A stretch of DNA of 64,000 nucleotides, taken from assembly GCA_943788775.1 (NCBI GenBank), contig CALSRO010000007.1, positions 34,251 to 98,250 on the forward strand. The letters run 5' to 3'. Below, piece by piece: positions 40,046 through 48,574 of this stretch (the first letter of the stretch is position 1; the number at the start of each line of letters is the position of its first letter). The notes below the pieces were generated by a model. That model was not told where the DNA came from and did not search any database. It was given only the letters and a program-made list of their open reading frames with translations. Made by a program: the position numbers and the translations under genes. The stretch is from an uncultured Flavobacteriales bacterium. Lineage in GTDB: Bacteria > Bacteroidota > Bacteroidia > Flavobacteriales_G > Salibacteraceae.

Positions 40046-40966
40046 TTGAAGGCATTCATCGAGATTAACATATCAAATTGGCTCCGAATTTTCGTCAGCT
40101 TTATCTTGTTGATTTCCTCGAATACACAAAGCGTTTTTGGTCAGGATTATTTTGGAGAAGAAGCAAATGCTGTTTTTTCAGACTTGTACCAATTTCAAAT
40201 GCTTTCAGCGGATACAACTGTGAACAGGGAAATTAGTTCACAACCCGATTCCGCATTATGGAATTTGTTATCGGCAAACGTAGCGTGGATGGAAATTCTA
40301 GCTGGTAATCTGGAGGATCCTTATTGGAATGGACAGTTTAAGGAGCGCATTAAGAAAGCAAAGAGAAACTTGAAACGTGAAGGATTAGATCAAGATGACA
40401 AACTCTTTTATTACATCATTGTCCATGCCTTTAAAACCAGGCATGAGCTATTAAATGAGAACTATCTCAATGCAGCGTCTGATTTAAACACTTGTATTGA
40501 TCAAATTTCGGAATCATTTGGTAGGGAAGGGGACTATGAACCATTTTACTTGACCTCAGGCCTTTATTATTATTTCATGGCTAAAGCCTATGACGAATAC
40601 ATCCTGATGAGACCATACTTAATGTTCTATCCTGATGGGGATTTGGAGAAGGGCTTGAGTTACCTAATCAGATTAACAAAAAGCAAGGATGTATTTCTGA
40701 AAAATGAATCCAACTATTTCCTAATGAGGATTTTTCACGATTTGGAAGACGACCAAGAAAGAGCTCTAGGTTTCGCTAAAAATTTGGTCAACCAGAATCC
40801 GAATAACCTGATATATCGACTGTATTATATTAAAATTTTGAGAAAATTGGATTCTCCAAGTATTGGCCGTGAGGTACAGTTATATAAGGAAAAGGTGAAT
40901 AGTAGTTCGCAAATTAGCCCTAGCCAGAGAACTCACTTTCTTAATGAGCTAAAGAAGGAGAATTAA
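40046..40966 (+). CDS. secreted TPR-like hypothetical protein
   Basis: A 306-residue protein with a signal peptide (SNWLRIFVSFILLISS, cleavage near VFGQ|DYF). No ATG is available in frame before the signal; TTG 40046 is the likely start. The mature part is helical with TPR-like pairs (SALWNLLSANVAWMEI, DDKLFYYIIVHAFKTR, AKAYDEYILMRPY). I do not recognise a family. Divergent from the LolA-like gene. Confidence 0.55.
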   Translation: MKAFIEINISNWLRIFVSFILLISSNTQSVFGQDYFGEEANAVFSDLYQFQMLSADTTVNREISSQPDSALWNLLSANVAWMEILAGNLEDPYWNGQFKERIKKAKRNLKREGLDQDDKLFYYIIVHAFKTRHELLNENYLNAASDLNTCIDQISESFGREGDYEPFYLTSGLYYYFMAKAYDEYILMRPYLMFYPDGDLEKGLSYLIRLTKSKDVFLKNESNYFLMRIFHDLEDDQERALGFAKNLVNQNPNNLIYRLYYIKILRKLDSPSIGREVQLYKEKVNSSSQISPSQRTHFLNELKKEN

Positions 40967-40997
40967 AAAAGCCCTGCATTCAATGCAAGGCTTTTTT
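40965..40997 (+). terminator. intrinsic terminator
   Basis: Hairpin AAAAAAGCC-C-TGCATT / AATGCA-A-GGCTTTTTT (one C·A mismatch), just after the stop of the TPR-like gene; its reverse strand could also serve TM2-like gene 4, which ends at 41018. Confidence 0.8.
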
Positions 40998-41017
40998 ATG
41001 ATTTTAATACTTACGCA

Positions 41018-41473
41018 TTAGTAGGCTCCCAACCATAAGATTATCTTTTCTGAATTCACATATTTTGATTTAGAATCATCGATTAAAAGAAAGACGGCAT
41101 CGATAAGGTTTAGCCAGCCTAAACCGCTTAAGGTAAAGCAGTAGACAGCCCAAATCACCACGCTTTTGCTTCCCGTACCCAGTATAAATCGGTGCGTGGG
41201 GAATAATAAGGGCAATAGGGTGAATGAACCAACAACAATTGACGCGATTGCTATAATTGCTGCAGTCATTTGCTTATTCGATTCGTCTAACTCCGAGTCA
41301 TTTTGACCAAGCCTCATATCTAACGAGCCATTCAACATTATATTCAATGTGCTAGAGATGTCTTCGCTTTGTGTAAACTCAGACTCAAACTTAGGTTCAT
41401 TGAACTGAAAAGTGTTGGCCTTTGTATTTAGAGAGAGCGCTAATAGAAATGATATGGCTAGGAAAAGTCTCAT
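41018..41473 (-). CDS. TM2-domain-like secreted/membrane protein, copy 4
   Basis: A 151-residue protein with a signal peptide (MRLFLAISFLLALSLNTKAN), the family N-terminus FQFNEPKFESEFTQSEDIS, a hydrophobic segment (AAIIAIASIVVGSFTLLPLL), then HRFILGTGSKSVVIWAVYCF and LIDAVFLLIDDSKSKYVNSE. It is the last of three tandem relatives on this strand. Function unknown. Confidence 0.68.
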   Translation of the reverse strand: MRLFLAISFLLALSLNTKANTFQFNEPKFESEFTQSEDISSTLNIMLNGSLDMRLGQNDSELDESNKQMTAAIIAIASIVVGSFTLLPLLFPTHRFILGTGSKSVVIWAVYCFTLSGLGWLNLIDAVFLLIDDSKSKYVNSEKIILWLGAY

Positions 41474-41526
41474 ATGTGATGTTTTAAAACGAATATCTTA
41501 AATCTGAATAAAAATACAATTCGACA

Positions 41527-42054
41527 TTAATCCAACCACATTAAATATTTTGGATTGTCATAGTACTTTTCACCACTGTCATCCATTAATAGCATAATGC
41601 CATCAATGATAGGAAGTACGCCACACCATCTAAATGTCACGCAGTAAAGGGCCCAAATTTTAAGATTTTCACCTCCCGTTCCAAGGTAAAATCGATGCCA
41701 GGGGACAATACTAATTGCGATGTTTATTAGACTTCCCATCCATGATATAGCGGCAACACCAGTAACGGAGGCTGTAAGACCGAATACAACAGTGACAACC
41801 CATGGGACAAGCACTGAACCAAAGGCAATTAAAGCCGCAGTCTTCTGAGATTTTTCAGCAGCAGCAGCGGATAGACTGAGATCAATGTCAGTATCAAATG
41901 CACTAGTGTAGTCGAGAGATACATTCCATAGATGATTCAAGCTTTCGCTTTGTTCAAATTGTGCATCAATGTTTGCATCGTTAATTTGGTATTGATTCGC
42001 TTGAGTTTGAAAGGAAACCAATACAATGGCCAAAATGGCAAATACATGTTTCAT
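41527..42054 (-). CDS. TM2-domain-like secreted/membrane protein, copy 3
   Basis: A 175-residue protein: signal peptide (MKHVFAILAIVLVSFQTQAN), family N-terminus YQINDANIDAQFEQSESLN, a long hydrophobic hairpin (about 72-118), then PWHRFYLGTGGENLKIWALY and IIDGIMLLMDDSGEKYYDNP. The C-terminal half is the clearest TM2 domain of the set. A 52-bp gap separates it from each neighbour. Confidence 0.7.
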   Translation of the reverse strand: MKHVFAILAIVLVSFQTQANQYQINDANIDAQFEQSESLNHLWNVSLDYTSAFDTDIDLSLSAAAAEKSQKTAALIAFGSVLVPWVVTVVFGLTASVTGVAAISWMGSLINIAISIVPWHRFYLGTGGENLKIWALYCVTFRWCGVLPIIDGIMLLMDDSGEKYYDNPKYLMWLD

Positions 42055-42106
42055 ATTAGGGTAATTTAGTTTGTTCCGAAATTAAGAAAAACCGTTTGTG
42101 AAAACA

Positions 42107-42652
42107 TCAAATTTCATCTACCCACATAATAAAATTTGAATTGTTGATGTAGGTATGATGATTTTCATCAGCCACCAGAAGCGAGATGGCATCTGCGATC
42201 AACAGCAATCCGAAACCATTTGAAGTCACACAATAAAGCGCACCAATCTTGAAGCTATTATCATCGGTACCTAAATAATATCTATGCCAGGGAGATCCAA
42301 TTAGAGACGCAACTACTGCGGCCCCAGGAAGCAATACTATTCCAAATCCTCCCGTTACGAGTGTAATCATGAACCAAACACCATAAATTCCTGCGCTGAG
42401 AAAAGTCTCTCCAAAGGCGAGCATGGCGGCAGTCTTGTAATCAGGATTGTCCAAGTCGAATTCAGATGGCAATCCTAAAGCATCTGTAGATCGCGCGCAA
42501 ATGGAATGAATAGTGGGAGTAATATCGATGGATTCACTAAAAGCAGCGTTCAATCGAGTTTCATCTAGTTTGTAATTTGCACTTACATTTTTCGAGATAA
42601 TAAGGCAAAGAAAAAGCACAATTACTATGATGATTCTATCTTGCGTGTTCAT
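42107..42652 (-). CDS. TM2-domain-like secreted/membrane protein, copy 2
   Basis: A 181-residue protein: a hydrophobic signal segment (IIIVIVLFLCLIISKNVSAN), mature start NYKLDETRLNAAFSESIDIT (very like copy 1), a hydrophobic hairpin (about 78-120), then PWHRYYLGTDDNSFKIGALY and IADAISLLVADENHHTYINN. Divergent from the lipoprotein gene at 42695. Confidence 0.7.
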   Translation of the reverse strand: MNTQDRIIIVIVLFLCLIISKNVSANYKLDETRLNAAFSESIDITPTIHSICARSTDALGLPSEFDLDNPDYKTAAMLAFGETFLSAGIYGVWFMITLVTGGFGIVLLPGAAVVASLIGSPWHRYYLGTDDNSFKIGALYCVTSNGFGLLLIADAISLLVADENHHTYINNSNFIMWVDEI

Positions 42653-42694
42653 TAGGTTTTACTTTTAATCAATGTCGTTATCCTTTTTACAAAA

Positions 42695-43402
42695 TTGATC
42701 AAAATACCTCGCAGTTTGTCTATGAGACGAATAATTGGAACATTTCAAATAGTATTTTTTGTGGGATTTATTGCCGTGCTCTTACAGGGGTGTAGTCAAG
42801 ATTCTAACAAAGGGTTCATGGCTGAAAAACGTTTGTATCGAAAAGGTTGGAATCTTAATATGTCTCAAACCGATTTGTTCAAGGCAAAACCGGTAAAATT
42901 CAATACGATTGAATCGAAGGATACTGATGACAAATCCATTTTACCAAAAAATACGAGAGAAATGGTAGAAGTCGGGAGTGTGGCGCCAAGGAGTTGGTTT
43001 CCTGATGAGATGGTGCTAAATACCGAATGTGTTGATGATGATTCAGACATTCAACTACCCAACAAAACATTTGATTCCAGTGGTTTTCAATTCTCCAAGA
43101 GCGAGTTGAAATATGAGGAAAACAAATTGAGCAAGGACCCAGAGGTGCCTATTGCCACGGTCGGTTTCATCGCTTTGATGATCGCCTTAGCAAATCTCAT
43201 TCTACTCATGTGGATTCCGTTTGTTGGTGTTTTATCTGCCATATTATGCCTTGTGTTCGCGTCTAAGGCACTTAAAATCGATAACAAAAACGCCAAGTCG
43301 TATGGCTGGGCTTCAGTGATCATTACAGGCTTCACCTTATTGGTTTCAATACTGATGACACTTGTTCTGATGATAAATCTTCAATTATTTGGAAATATTT
43401 AA
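42695..43402 (+). CDS. lipoprotein with FMxxKRxYRKG motif and C-terminal membrane segments
   Basis: A 235-residue protein with a lipobox (VLLQGC, Cys at about 33), then the motif GFMAEKRLYRKGWNLN, a polar linker to about residue 145 and a C-terminal part with two or three membrane helices around ASKALKIDNKNAKSYGW, which resembles DUF4190-like segments. A relative lies at 58.8-59.7 kb. The start may be the second ATG (42722, MRRIIGTF), which gives a shorter signal peptide. Function unknown. Confidence 0.6.
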   Translation: MIKIPRSLSMRRIIGTFQIVFFVGFIAVLLQGCSQDSNKGFMAEKRLYRKGWNLNMSQTDLFKAKPVKFNTIESKDTDDKSILPKNTREMVEVGSVAPRSWFPDEMVLNTECVDDDSDIQLPNKTFDSSGFQFSKSELKYEENKLSKDPEVPIATVGFIALMIALANLILLMWIPFVGVLSAILCLVFASKALKIDNKNAKSYGWASVIITGFTLLVSILMTLVLMINLQLFGNI

Positions 43403-43405
43403 TTT

Positions 43406-43789
43406 ATGTCTAATTACATCATTCGCTTACTTCTAGATGCGGTGGCAATTTTGGCCGCAGCATATCTATTACCGGGAGTAGAAATAGAAGGCTATTGGGC
43501 TGCCATATTGGTCGCCTTTTCATTGTCGATCCTAAATTCAATCGTAAAGCCCATAATGGTTATCGTTACAATTCCGGTAACTGTCTTTAGTTTAGGCCTG
43601 TTTTTGTTCGTGATCAATGCGTTCATGATACTCCTAGCCGACTGGATTGTGGATGAATTTATAGTAGACGGTTTCTGGTATGCTTTGCTTTTTAGTCTCG
43701 TATTGACATTGTTTAAGTCCTTGTTAAACGGACTTTTCAAAGACTCAAGTAAATCAGCCAAGGTTTCTGATCAAAGAGGAAGATATTAG
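43406..43789 (+). CDS. YvlD / phage-holin-4-2-like membrane protein
   Basis: A 127-residue protein with four membrane segments. MSNYIIRLLLDAVAILAAAY and LPGVEIEGYWAAILVA, then ILNSIVKPIMVIVTIPVTV, are the family's hallmark. Despite the Pfam-style name (Phage_holin_4_2), these are ordinary chromosomal inner-membrane proteins, and no phage genes are near. It starts three bases after the preceding lipoprotein gene, so they share a transcript. Confidence 0.85.
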   Translation: MSNYIIRLLLDAVAILAAAYLLPGVEIEGYWAAILVAFSLSILNSIVKPIMVIVTIPVTVFSLGLFLFVINAFMILLADWIVDEFIVDGFWYALLFSLVLTLFKSLLNGLFKDSSKSAKVSDQRGRY

Positions 43790-43794
43790 GTTTT

Positions 43795-44397
43795 CCAGAC
43801 TATTAAATAATGGAATCCGAAGTTCATCGAAAGCGTCATTCCTAATTTCCAATTCGAATCCCAAGTAGCTATTCGGAAATGTTTTTCGTAGTGATGTTGT
43901 AAATCCATTCGAGGCTCCTTTATAAGGATAGTTAAATCGAATTTTCTCCTCGGTTTCTTTTTGTAGACAGCTTTTCCAAATCGCTGCTTAGTTTGTCATA
44001 CTTGTTAGAAATATTCTGTCCGAAATAAACAGAAAGGATGAACTCTCTATACTTGATTTTTTAGTGACAATTGAATCAAATCATTCAAGTCGTCCGTCAT
44101 GCTCCGGATTATCGAGGATGTTTTAAGGTCCTGGATATTCTTCACGTTTGGTATTGGCTTTTGCCCTCTGGCTTCGGCTAATAATGAAACATAATATCCT
44201 TTAGATTGATAGCGATAATCACTACATAAATTAAAGACCCTCGTATTTCGTTGAGTGGCATAGCTTTCGTTGCTGAAATACTTTCGAGGACTAATAATTT
44301 CTACCCCCGGTATGTCATCGGGAATCATACTCGGTTGATTAGTAACAATGAGTTTTTGCATTAATATAGAATATCGGCAAAAGTCCGCTGTTTGCAA
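43795..44397 (-). pseudogene. remnant of a RimK-like (RLAN) protein joined to an N-formylglutamate amidohydrolase tail
   Basis: Reading the reverse strand, the first part (from about 44360, MQKLIVTNQPSMIPDDIPGV, then VFNLCSDYRYQSKGYYVSLL and AEARGQKPIPNVKNIQDLK) matches the N-terminal domain of RimK-like ATP-grasp proteins. The frame is lost at TAG 44047-44049, but YREFILSVYFGQNISNKYDK, expected next in that family, continues in another frame. Then, again in another frame, RFNYPYKGASNGFTTSLRKT and FPNSYLGFELEIRNDAF follow, typical of the C-terminus of N-formylglutamate amidohydrolases. The ATP-grasp domain and most of the hydrolase are missing. This looks like a large deletion in a two-gene locus. 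Confidence 0.68.
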
Positions 44398-44425
44398 CGA
44401 TTCACAGCTTTTTATTCAAGATAAT

Positions 44426-46387
44426 TTATGAGCCCAATTGCGCCAATAAATTGAGTGCCCTTTGGTTGGAAGAATTGAGTCTAATCGCTGTCTCTAGACT
44501 CTTTTTGGCTTCTACAATTCGTCCAGTGTTCATATATATAAGCGCCAAATTGGTATGCGTTTCGGAATTGTTAGGATTTATCTCTAGGCACTTGTTCAGT
44601 TCAGTTTCGGCTAGCTGTTCGTTTCCTGTTATGGCGTAGGCCATGGCTAATTTAGAATGTGATCTATCCTTATTTGGTTCAATCGCTGCTAGCTGGTTTA
44701 AATGTTCAATTGCCTCATTAAACTTCTGCTGAAAACCTTCTGATTCTGCAAGAATATACAATGCATCCTTGTTTTGAATTCCAGTAGCCAGAAATTCTTC
44801 TAGGTGCAATTCAGCTTCATCGTATCGTTGCAAATTGTAGCAGCTCATGGCCATATTATAACGTGCCTTGGTATATGAAGGAAAACGCTTTATAAAATCT
44901 GAATAAACAAGGTAGGATTGGTCGTACTCACGATCGTTCATGTATGATATCCCAAGGTTGTTGTAAGCATCCTGGTAATCAGGCCAAATTCGAATCGCCT
45001 CCTTGAGGTGGGATCGGGCCAAGTTTAAATATTTGCTGGCCATTCGTTGATCCACCTTTGCTTCATCGATATAGGCAGAGCCAGCATCATACTGAGCTCG
45101 CGCACTGTTGGGTACTTTGTTTACATCAGCGGTGAATAAAGTGAAATTCGATTTCCAGTCAGGAACACGTTGAATAGTAAGGATAACCAACAATCCAATA
45201 AACGAATATAGAATGGCATTTCGAGCTAGTTTTTGCCGAATAAATTGATGCGATGCGACAACTATCGCAATAGCAAATCCTAGGGAAGGGGCAAAAGTGA
45301 ATCGCTCGGCAGCCATAGCTCCAATAAGAATGAACACATTAGATATGGCTGATATTGTAATGAAATAGAACAAGATACCAAATCCAATCCAACGCTTTTT
45401 AATTGTGGCAAGAACTCCAAGAGCCAACAAAGTCCCGACAACAATCAAGCATATGATTGAGGTGAAGTTAGATAACGTTGAAACCTCAATGGCATTATAG
45501 CTATAGTCATGAGAGAGGTTGATTGGCAAAAACAACTTTGTAAAGTACAACCCTTGGATCAAAGCTCCAGTGGCCATTCTTTCAATGAAACCATCATTCT
45601 CAATCAGACTGTTTTGCAACAAACTAGAAACCCCTGAATCCACAGGTCCAAGTTCAGATAAGACCCATTGTCGGATAATCAAGAATATGATTACAGGCAA
45701 CATCATGATGATAGACCCTGTCAGCGCAGTTTTGAATTTTGGTGCTTTGAACCAAGCAACGAGAGGGAAGATGGTCACAAATGTTACCGCACTTTCCTTC
45801 GAAAAACTAGCAATGAACATAAACCCAGTAGCTATCAATAGTTGCGTGGTCTGCCTTTCACTTATCCACTTTGTAAAATAAATGACAGATGCAAGAAAGA
45901 AGAGTAAGGCCAGTAATTCATCACGGCTCTTGAGATTGGCGACAACTTCGGTATGAATCGGATGTGCTGCAAAGATCAGTGCAATGAAAAATGGCCAATG
46001 GCTGTTCTCCCCGAATAGATCTTTGAGCCAAAGCAAGAGCAACAGCACTAATAAGGCATAGATCAATACCTGTAGAATATGCGAGGCTGTCTTGTTCAGT
46101 CCAAACAAGTCTTTTTCAATGGCAAAGGTGATGAGCGATAGGGGTCTATAGAGTCCATCATTGAATTCAGCATGACCATGGGCGTAGTTGTATTTTAAAA
46201 GATCACCAATTCCACTAAATCCGTCTTGAACATGTTTGTTGGATGTGATTACCAAGTTGTCATCGAGTACAAAACCATGATTAAAAGAACCTTGATATAA
46301 CACCAAAATAGTGGCCAGTAGTATGCATAGCTGCACCCAGATTTTTTGGATCAAAGATGGATTTGTGGGTTGAGTAGACTTTGACAA
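44426..46387 (-). CDS. TMTC-like membrane protein with TPR repeats
   Basis: A 653-residue protein. The N-terminal 400 residues have about ten membrane segments of GT-C type; the loop GFVLDDNLVITSN contains an acidic DD pair like that used by GT-C glycosyltransferases, and AAHPIHTEVVANLKSRDELL is the TMTC/DUF1736 signature. From about residue 430 come six or so TPR units (AYNNLGISYMN, ARYNMAMSCYN, HTNLALIYMN). Eukaryotic TMTCs O-mannosylate cadherins; bacterial relatives may glycosylate envelope proteins, but this is inference. Confidence 0.78.
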   Translation of the reverse strand: MSKSTQPTNPSLIQKIWVQLCILLATILVLYQGSFNHGFVLDDNLVITSNKHVQDGFSGIGDLLKYNYAHGHAEFNDGLYRPLSLITFAIEKDLFGLNKTASHILQVLIYALLVLLLLLWLKDLFGENSHWPFFIALIFAAHPIHTEVVANLKSRDELLALLFFLASVIYFTKWISERQTTQLLIATGFMFIASFSKESAVTFVTIFPLVAWFKAPKFKTALTGSIIMMLPVIIFLIIRQWVLSELGPVDSGVSSLLQNSLIENDGFIERMATGALIQGLYFTKLFLPINLSHDYSYNAIEVSTLSNFTSIICLIVVGTLLALGVLATIKKRWIGFGILFYFITISAISNVFILIGAMAAERFTFAPSLGFAIAIVVASHQFIRQKLARNAILYSFIGLLVILTIQRVPDWKSNFTLFTADVNKVPNSARAQYDAGSAYIDEAKVDQRMASKYLNLARSHLKEAIRIWPDYQDAYNNLGISYMNDREYDQSYLVYSDFIKRFPSYTKARYNMAMSCYNLQRYDEAELHLEEFLATGIQNKDALYILAESEGFQQKFNEAIEHLNQLAAIEPNKDRSHSKLAMAYAITGNEQLAETELNKCLEINPNNSETHTNLALIYMNTGRIVEAKKSLETAIRLNSSNQRALNLLAQLGS

Positions 46388-46412
46388 AGCTATATTCGGT
46401 TGAGCGGATGAA

Positions 46413-46432
46413 AATAGGGCAAAGGCCCTATT
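46413..46432. repeat. inverted repeat in the divergent intergenic region
   Basis: AATAGGGC-AAAG-GCCCTATT, a perfect 8-bp stem with a 4-base loop, between the TMTC-like gene and the lipoprotein gene. It is in the leader or promoter region of the former, so an operator or leader hairpin is more likely than a terminator. Confidence 0.4.
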
Positions 46433-46477
46433 GCCACAATAACACTTTTTATTTCTATTTGCTTAAAACCACAAATT

Positions 46478-47098
46478 ATGAAACGAACACTAAAATCAAT
46501 ATCGACTCTAACCCTTGCATTCGGAATAATAATCTCTCTCGATTCCTGTAAAAAGGAAGGTTGCATGGATGAAGCTGCAACTAATTATGATAGTGAAGCC
46601 AAGGAAGATGACGGTTCTTGCGAATACGAGGAAGAAGTGGAGGGCTGCACTGATTCAACGGCTACGAATTATAATGCATTAGCCACTGTTGATGACGGTT
46701 CTTGCACATATCCTGTAGCTACAAATCCATGCACGGGTGGCGCGGAATTCTGTATGGATTTTGGAGGAACTGCCAAATCGGGCGATGCTACGGTAAGCGA
46801 TTTAGGAAATGGACGTTGGAGAGTCTATTGGACAACAGGCACCGGAAATGATTACGAACAAGTTGAACTGGATATATATGGTTCAGATGTTGGCACTTAT
46901 TCTATTGCCAGCAGTGGAGCCGCTGGAACGGCTGGACTGGAATATTATCATGCAACGGATGGAGTAGAAGAAGGTGCTTCTGGTACAGTTGAAGTAACTA
47001 CTTGGGATCCAACTGGAGAGGGACTTACAGGAACTTTTACCGTTACAACCGATCAAGGGACAGAAATTACAGACGGTAACTTCTACGAAACAAAATAA
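46478..47098 (+). CDS. lipoprotein with two GCxDxxATNYxxxAxxDDGSCxY repeats
   Basis: A 206-residue lipoprotein (lipobox near ISLDSC, Cys at residue 24). Two copies of a 23-residue Cys-containing repeat with 28-residue spacing follow (residues 28-50 and 56-78; each starts GC.D..ATNY and ends DDGSC.Y). This repeat is common in secreted Bacteroidota proteins. The rest is a beta-rich domain ending in DGNFYETK. Ligand unknown. Confidence 0.72.
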   Translation: MKRTLKSISTLTLAFGIIISLDSCKKEGCMDEAATNYDSEAKEDDGSCEYEEEVEGCTDSTATNYNALATVDDGSCTYPVATNPCTGGAEFCMDFGGTAKSGDATVSDLGNGRWRVYWTTGTGNDYEQVELDIYGSDVGTYSIASSGAAGTAGLEYYHATDGVEEGASGTVEVTTWDPTGEGLTGTFTVTTDQGTEITDGNFYETK

Positions 47099-47118
47099 AT
47101 ACGAATTCAAAAAATTGG

Positions 47119-47145
47119 AAGGGAGCCATCGAGCTCCCTTTTTTA
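47119..47145. terminator. bidirectional intrinsic terminator
   Basis: 8-bp stem AAGGGAGC / GCTCCCTT with a 6-base loop and T-run, after the lipoprotein gene and touching the xerD stop (47143) on the other strand. Confidence 0.82.
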
Positions 47146-48057
47146 TGAATTCATTTTTCCATTGTAGAGAGGATGATACTTCATAACAGTGTCTGCCAAA
47201 AATTTTCGATCAAGATGAGTGTAGATCTCTGTAGTAGTGATGGAGGCATGACCGAGCATATCTTGAACGGCTCTTAAGTCAGCACCATTTTCCACTAACT
47301 CTGTAGCAAAGCTGTGTCTTAAGGTATGCGGACTGATGCTTTTTCGTATTCCAGCAGCAACAGCTAAATCTCTAATGATGTAGAAAATCATTACTCTACT
47401 GAGTTTCATGCCCCTTTTGTTAAGGAAGACATAGTCGCGGTGACCTTCAACAACAGGTTGATGCACCCTAACATTTTCTAGATAGTTATTTATACTGTCA
47501 ATGGCTTGATCATGTATTGGAACTAACCGTTCCTTGTCTCCTTTTCCAATCACCCTGATGAAGCCCTCATCGAAATAAAGATTCGAAATCAGAAGATTAA
47601 CGAGCTCACTAACTCTCAATCCTGAGGCATAAAGCGTTTCAATGATGGCGCGATTCCTTTCGCCTGCCGGTGTACTTCGATCAATCGTGTCCAGCATTAA
47701 TTCAATTTCTTCGTTGCTTAAGGTGTCTGGTAATTTCCTTCCCAATTTTGGCGCCTCAAGCAATTCGGTTGGATTTATAGAAATTGATTCTTCGATCTCT
47801 AAGTATTTAAAAAAGGCCTTAATCCCGCTGATAATTCGAGCCTGAGAATAGGGGGCGAGACCAATTTCCACCAAGGTTTTGACAAAATTTTCAATGTCTG
47901 CCAGTTGAATTCTGCTGAGATTCTTCCTTTCTAAATGGTCCTCAGTAAAGCTTGCGAATTTTCGAACATCGCGCTCGTAGGCTTCAATACTGTTTGCACT
48001 GAGCGTGCGCTCTAGGCGTAAGTATGATTTAAAACCGCGAATTTCTGAGTCCCACAT
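47143..48057 (-). CDS. xerD: tyrosine recombinase XerD
   Basis: Site-specific recombinase of 304 residues that resolves chromosome dimers at dif with a XerC-type partner. An N-terminal SAM-like core-binding domain (1-105; FKSYLRLERTLSANSIEAY) precedes the catalytic domain with R148, K172, H244, R247, H270 and nucleophile Y279 (SPHTLRHSFATELVENGADL, GHASITTTEIYTHLD). Family length and a housekeeping context make a chromosomal XerD more likely than a mobile integrase; XerC versus XerD is by overall similarity. Confidence 0.88.
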   Translation of the reverse strand: MWDSEIRGFKSYLRLERTLSANSIEAYERDVRKFASFTEDHLERKNLSRIQLADIENFVKTLVEIGLAPYSQARIISGIKAFFKYLEIEESISINPTELLEAPKLGRKLPDTLSNEEIELMLDTIDRSTPAGERNRAIIETLYASGLRVSELVNLLISNLYFDEGFIRVIGKGDKERLVPIHDQAIDSINNYLENVRVHQPVVEGHRDYVFLNKRGMKLSRVMIFYIIRDLAVAAGIRKSISPHTLRHSFATELVENGADLRAVQDMLGHASITTTEIYTHLDRKFLADTVMKYHPLYNGKMNS

Positions 48058-48146
48058 ATGAGATGTGAAGATGATAGATTTGACCTTATGATTTTACCAT
48101 GACATTAAATGGTTCTTCATAAGCTTGCGTTCATATTTTTGACATT

Positions 48147-48572
48147 ATGAAAATTGCGATTGTAAACGGTCCAAACCTCAATCTGGTAGGGCAACGTGAG
48201 AAGGAAATCTATGGTGAGCAGACGTTTGAATCATTCATTGCTAAAATGGATCAAGAGTTCGGGGGAGTAGAATTTGTTTACTTACAAAGCAATGTAGAAG
48301 GGGAGTTGATCAATTTCCTTCAAGAATTAAACAAACAGGGAGATGTCAAGGGCATTTTACTTAACGCTGGCGGATATACACATACATCGGTAGCTTTGGG
48401 AGATACAGTTGCTGCGATGGCTAAACCTGTTATTGAGGTTCATTTGAGCAATGTTTTTCAACGAGAAGATTTTCGGCATGTGAGTTACATAGGTCGTTCT
48501 ACGATTGGAACAATCAGTGGTTTCGGCATGGAGAGCTATGTTCTTGGAATTATCAAGCTACTGAACGCTTAA
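48147..48572 (+). CDS. aroQ: type II 3-dehydroquinate dehydratase
   Basis: Third step of the shikimate pathway: dehydration of 3-dehydroquinate. A 141-residue flavodoxin-like dodecameric enzyme with NGPNLNLVGQREKEIYG (catalytic Tyr at 22), LNAGGYTHTSVALGD and EVHLSNVFQREDFRHVSY. Divergent from xerD across 89 bp. Confidence 0.94.
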   Translation: MKIAIVNGPNLNLVGQREKEIYGEQTFESFIAKMDQEFGGVEFVYLQSNVEGELINFLQELNKQGDVKGILLNAGGYTHTSVALGDTVAAMAKPVIEVHLSNVFQREDFRHVSYIGRSTIGTISGFGMESYVLGIIKLLNA

Positions 48573-48574
48573 GC

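Noticed and set aside
43406..43789. Phage-holin-like protein as a sign of a prophage
   Set aside because: The family is a common chromosomal membrane protein, and no other phage genes are present.
47143..48057. Tyrosine recombinase as the integrase of a mobile element
   Set aside because: Length and motifs fit chromosomal XerD; neighbours are housekeeping genes, and no att repeats or cargo were seen.
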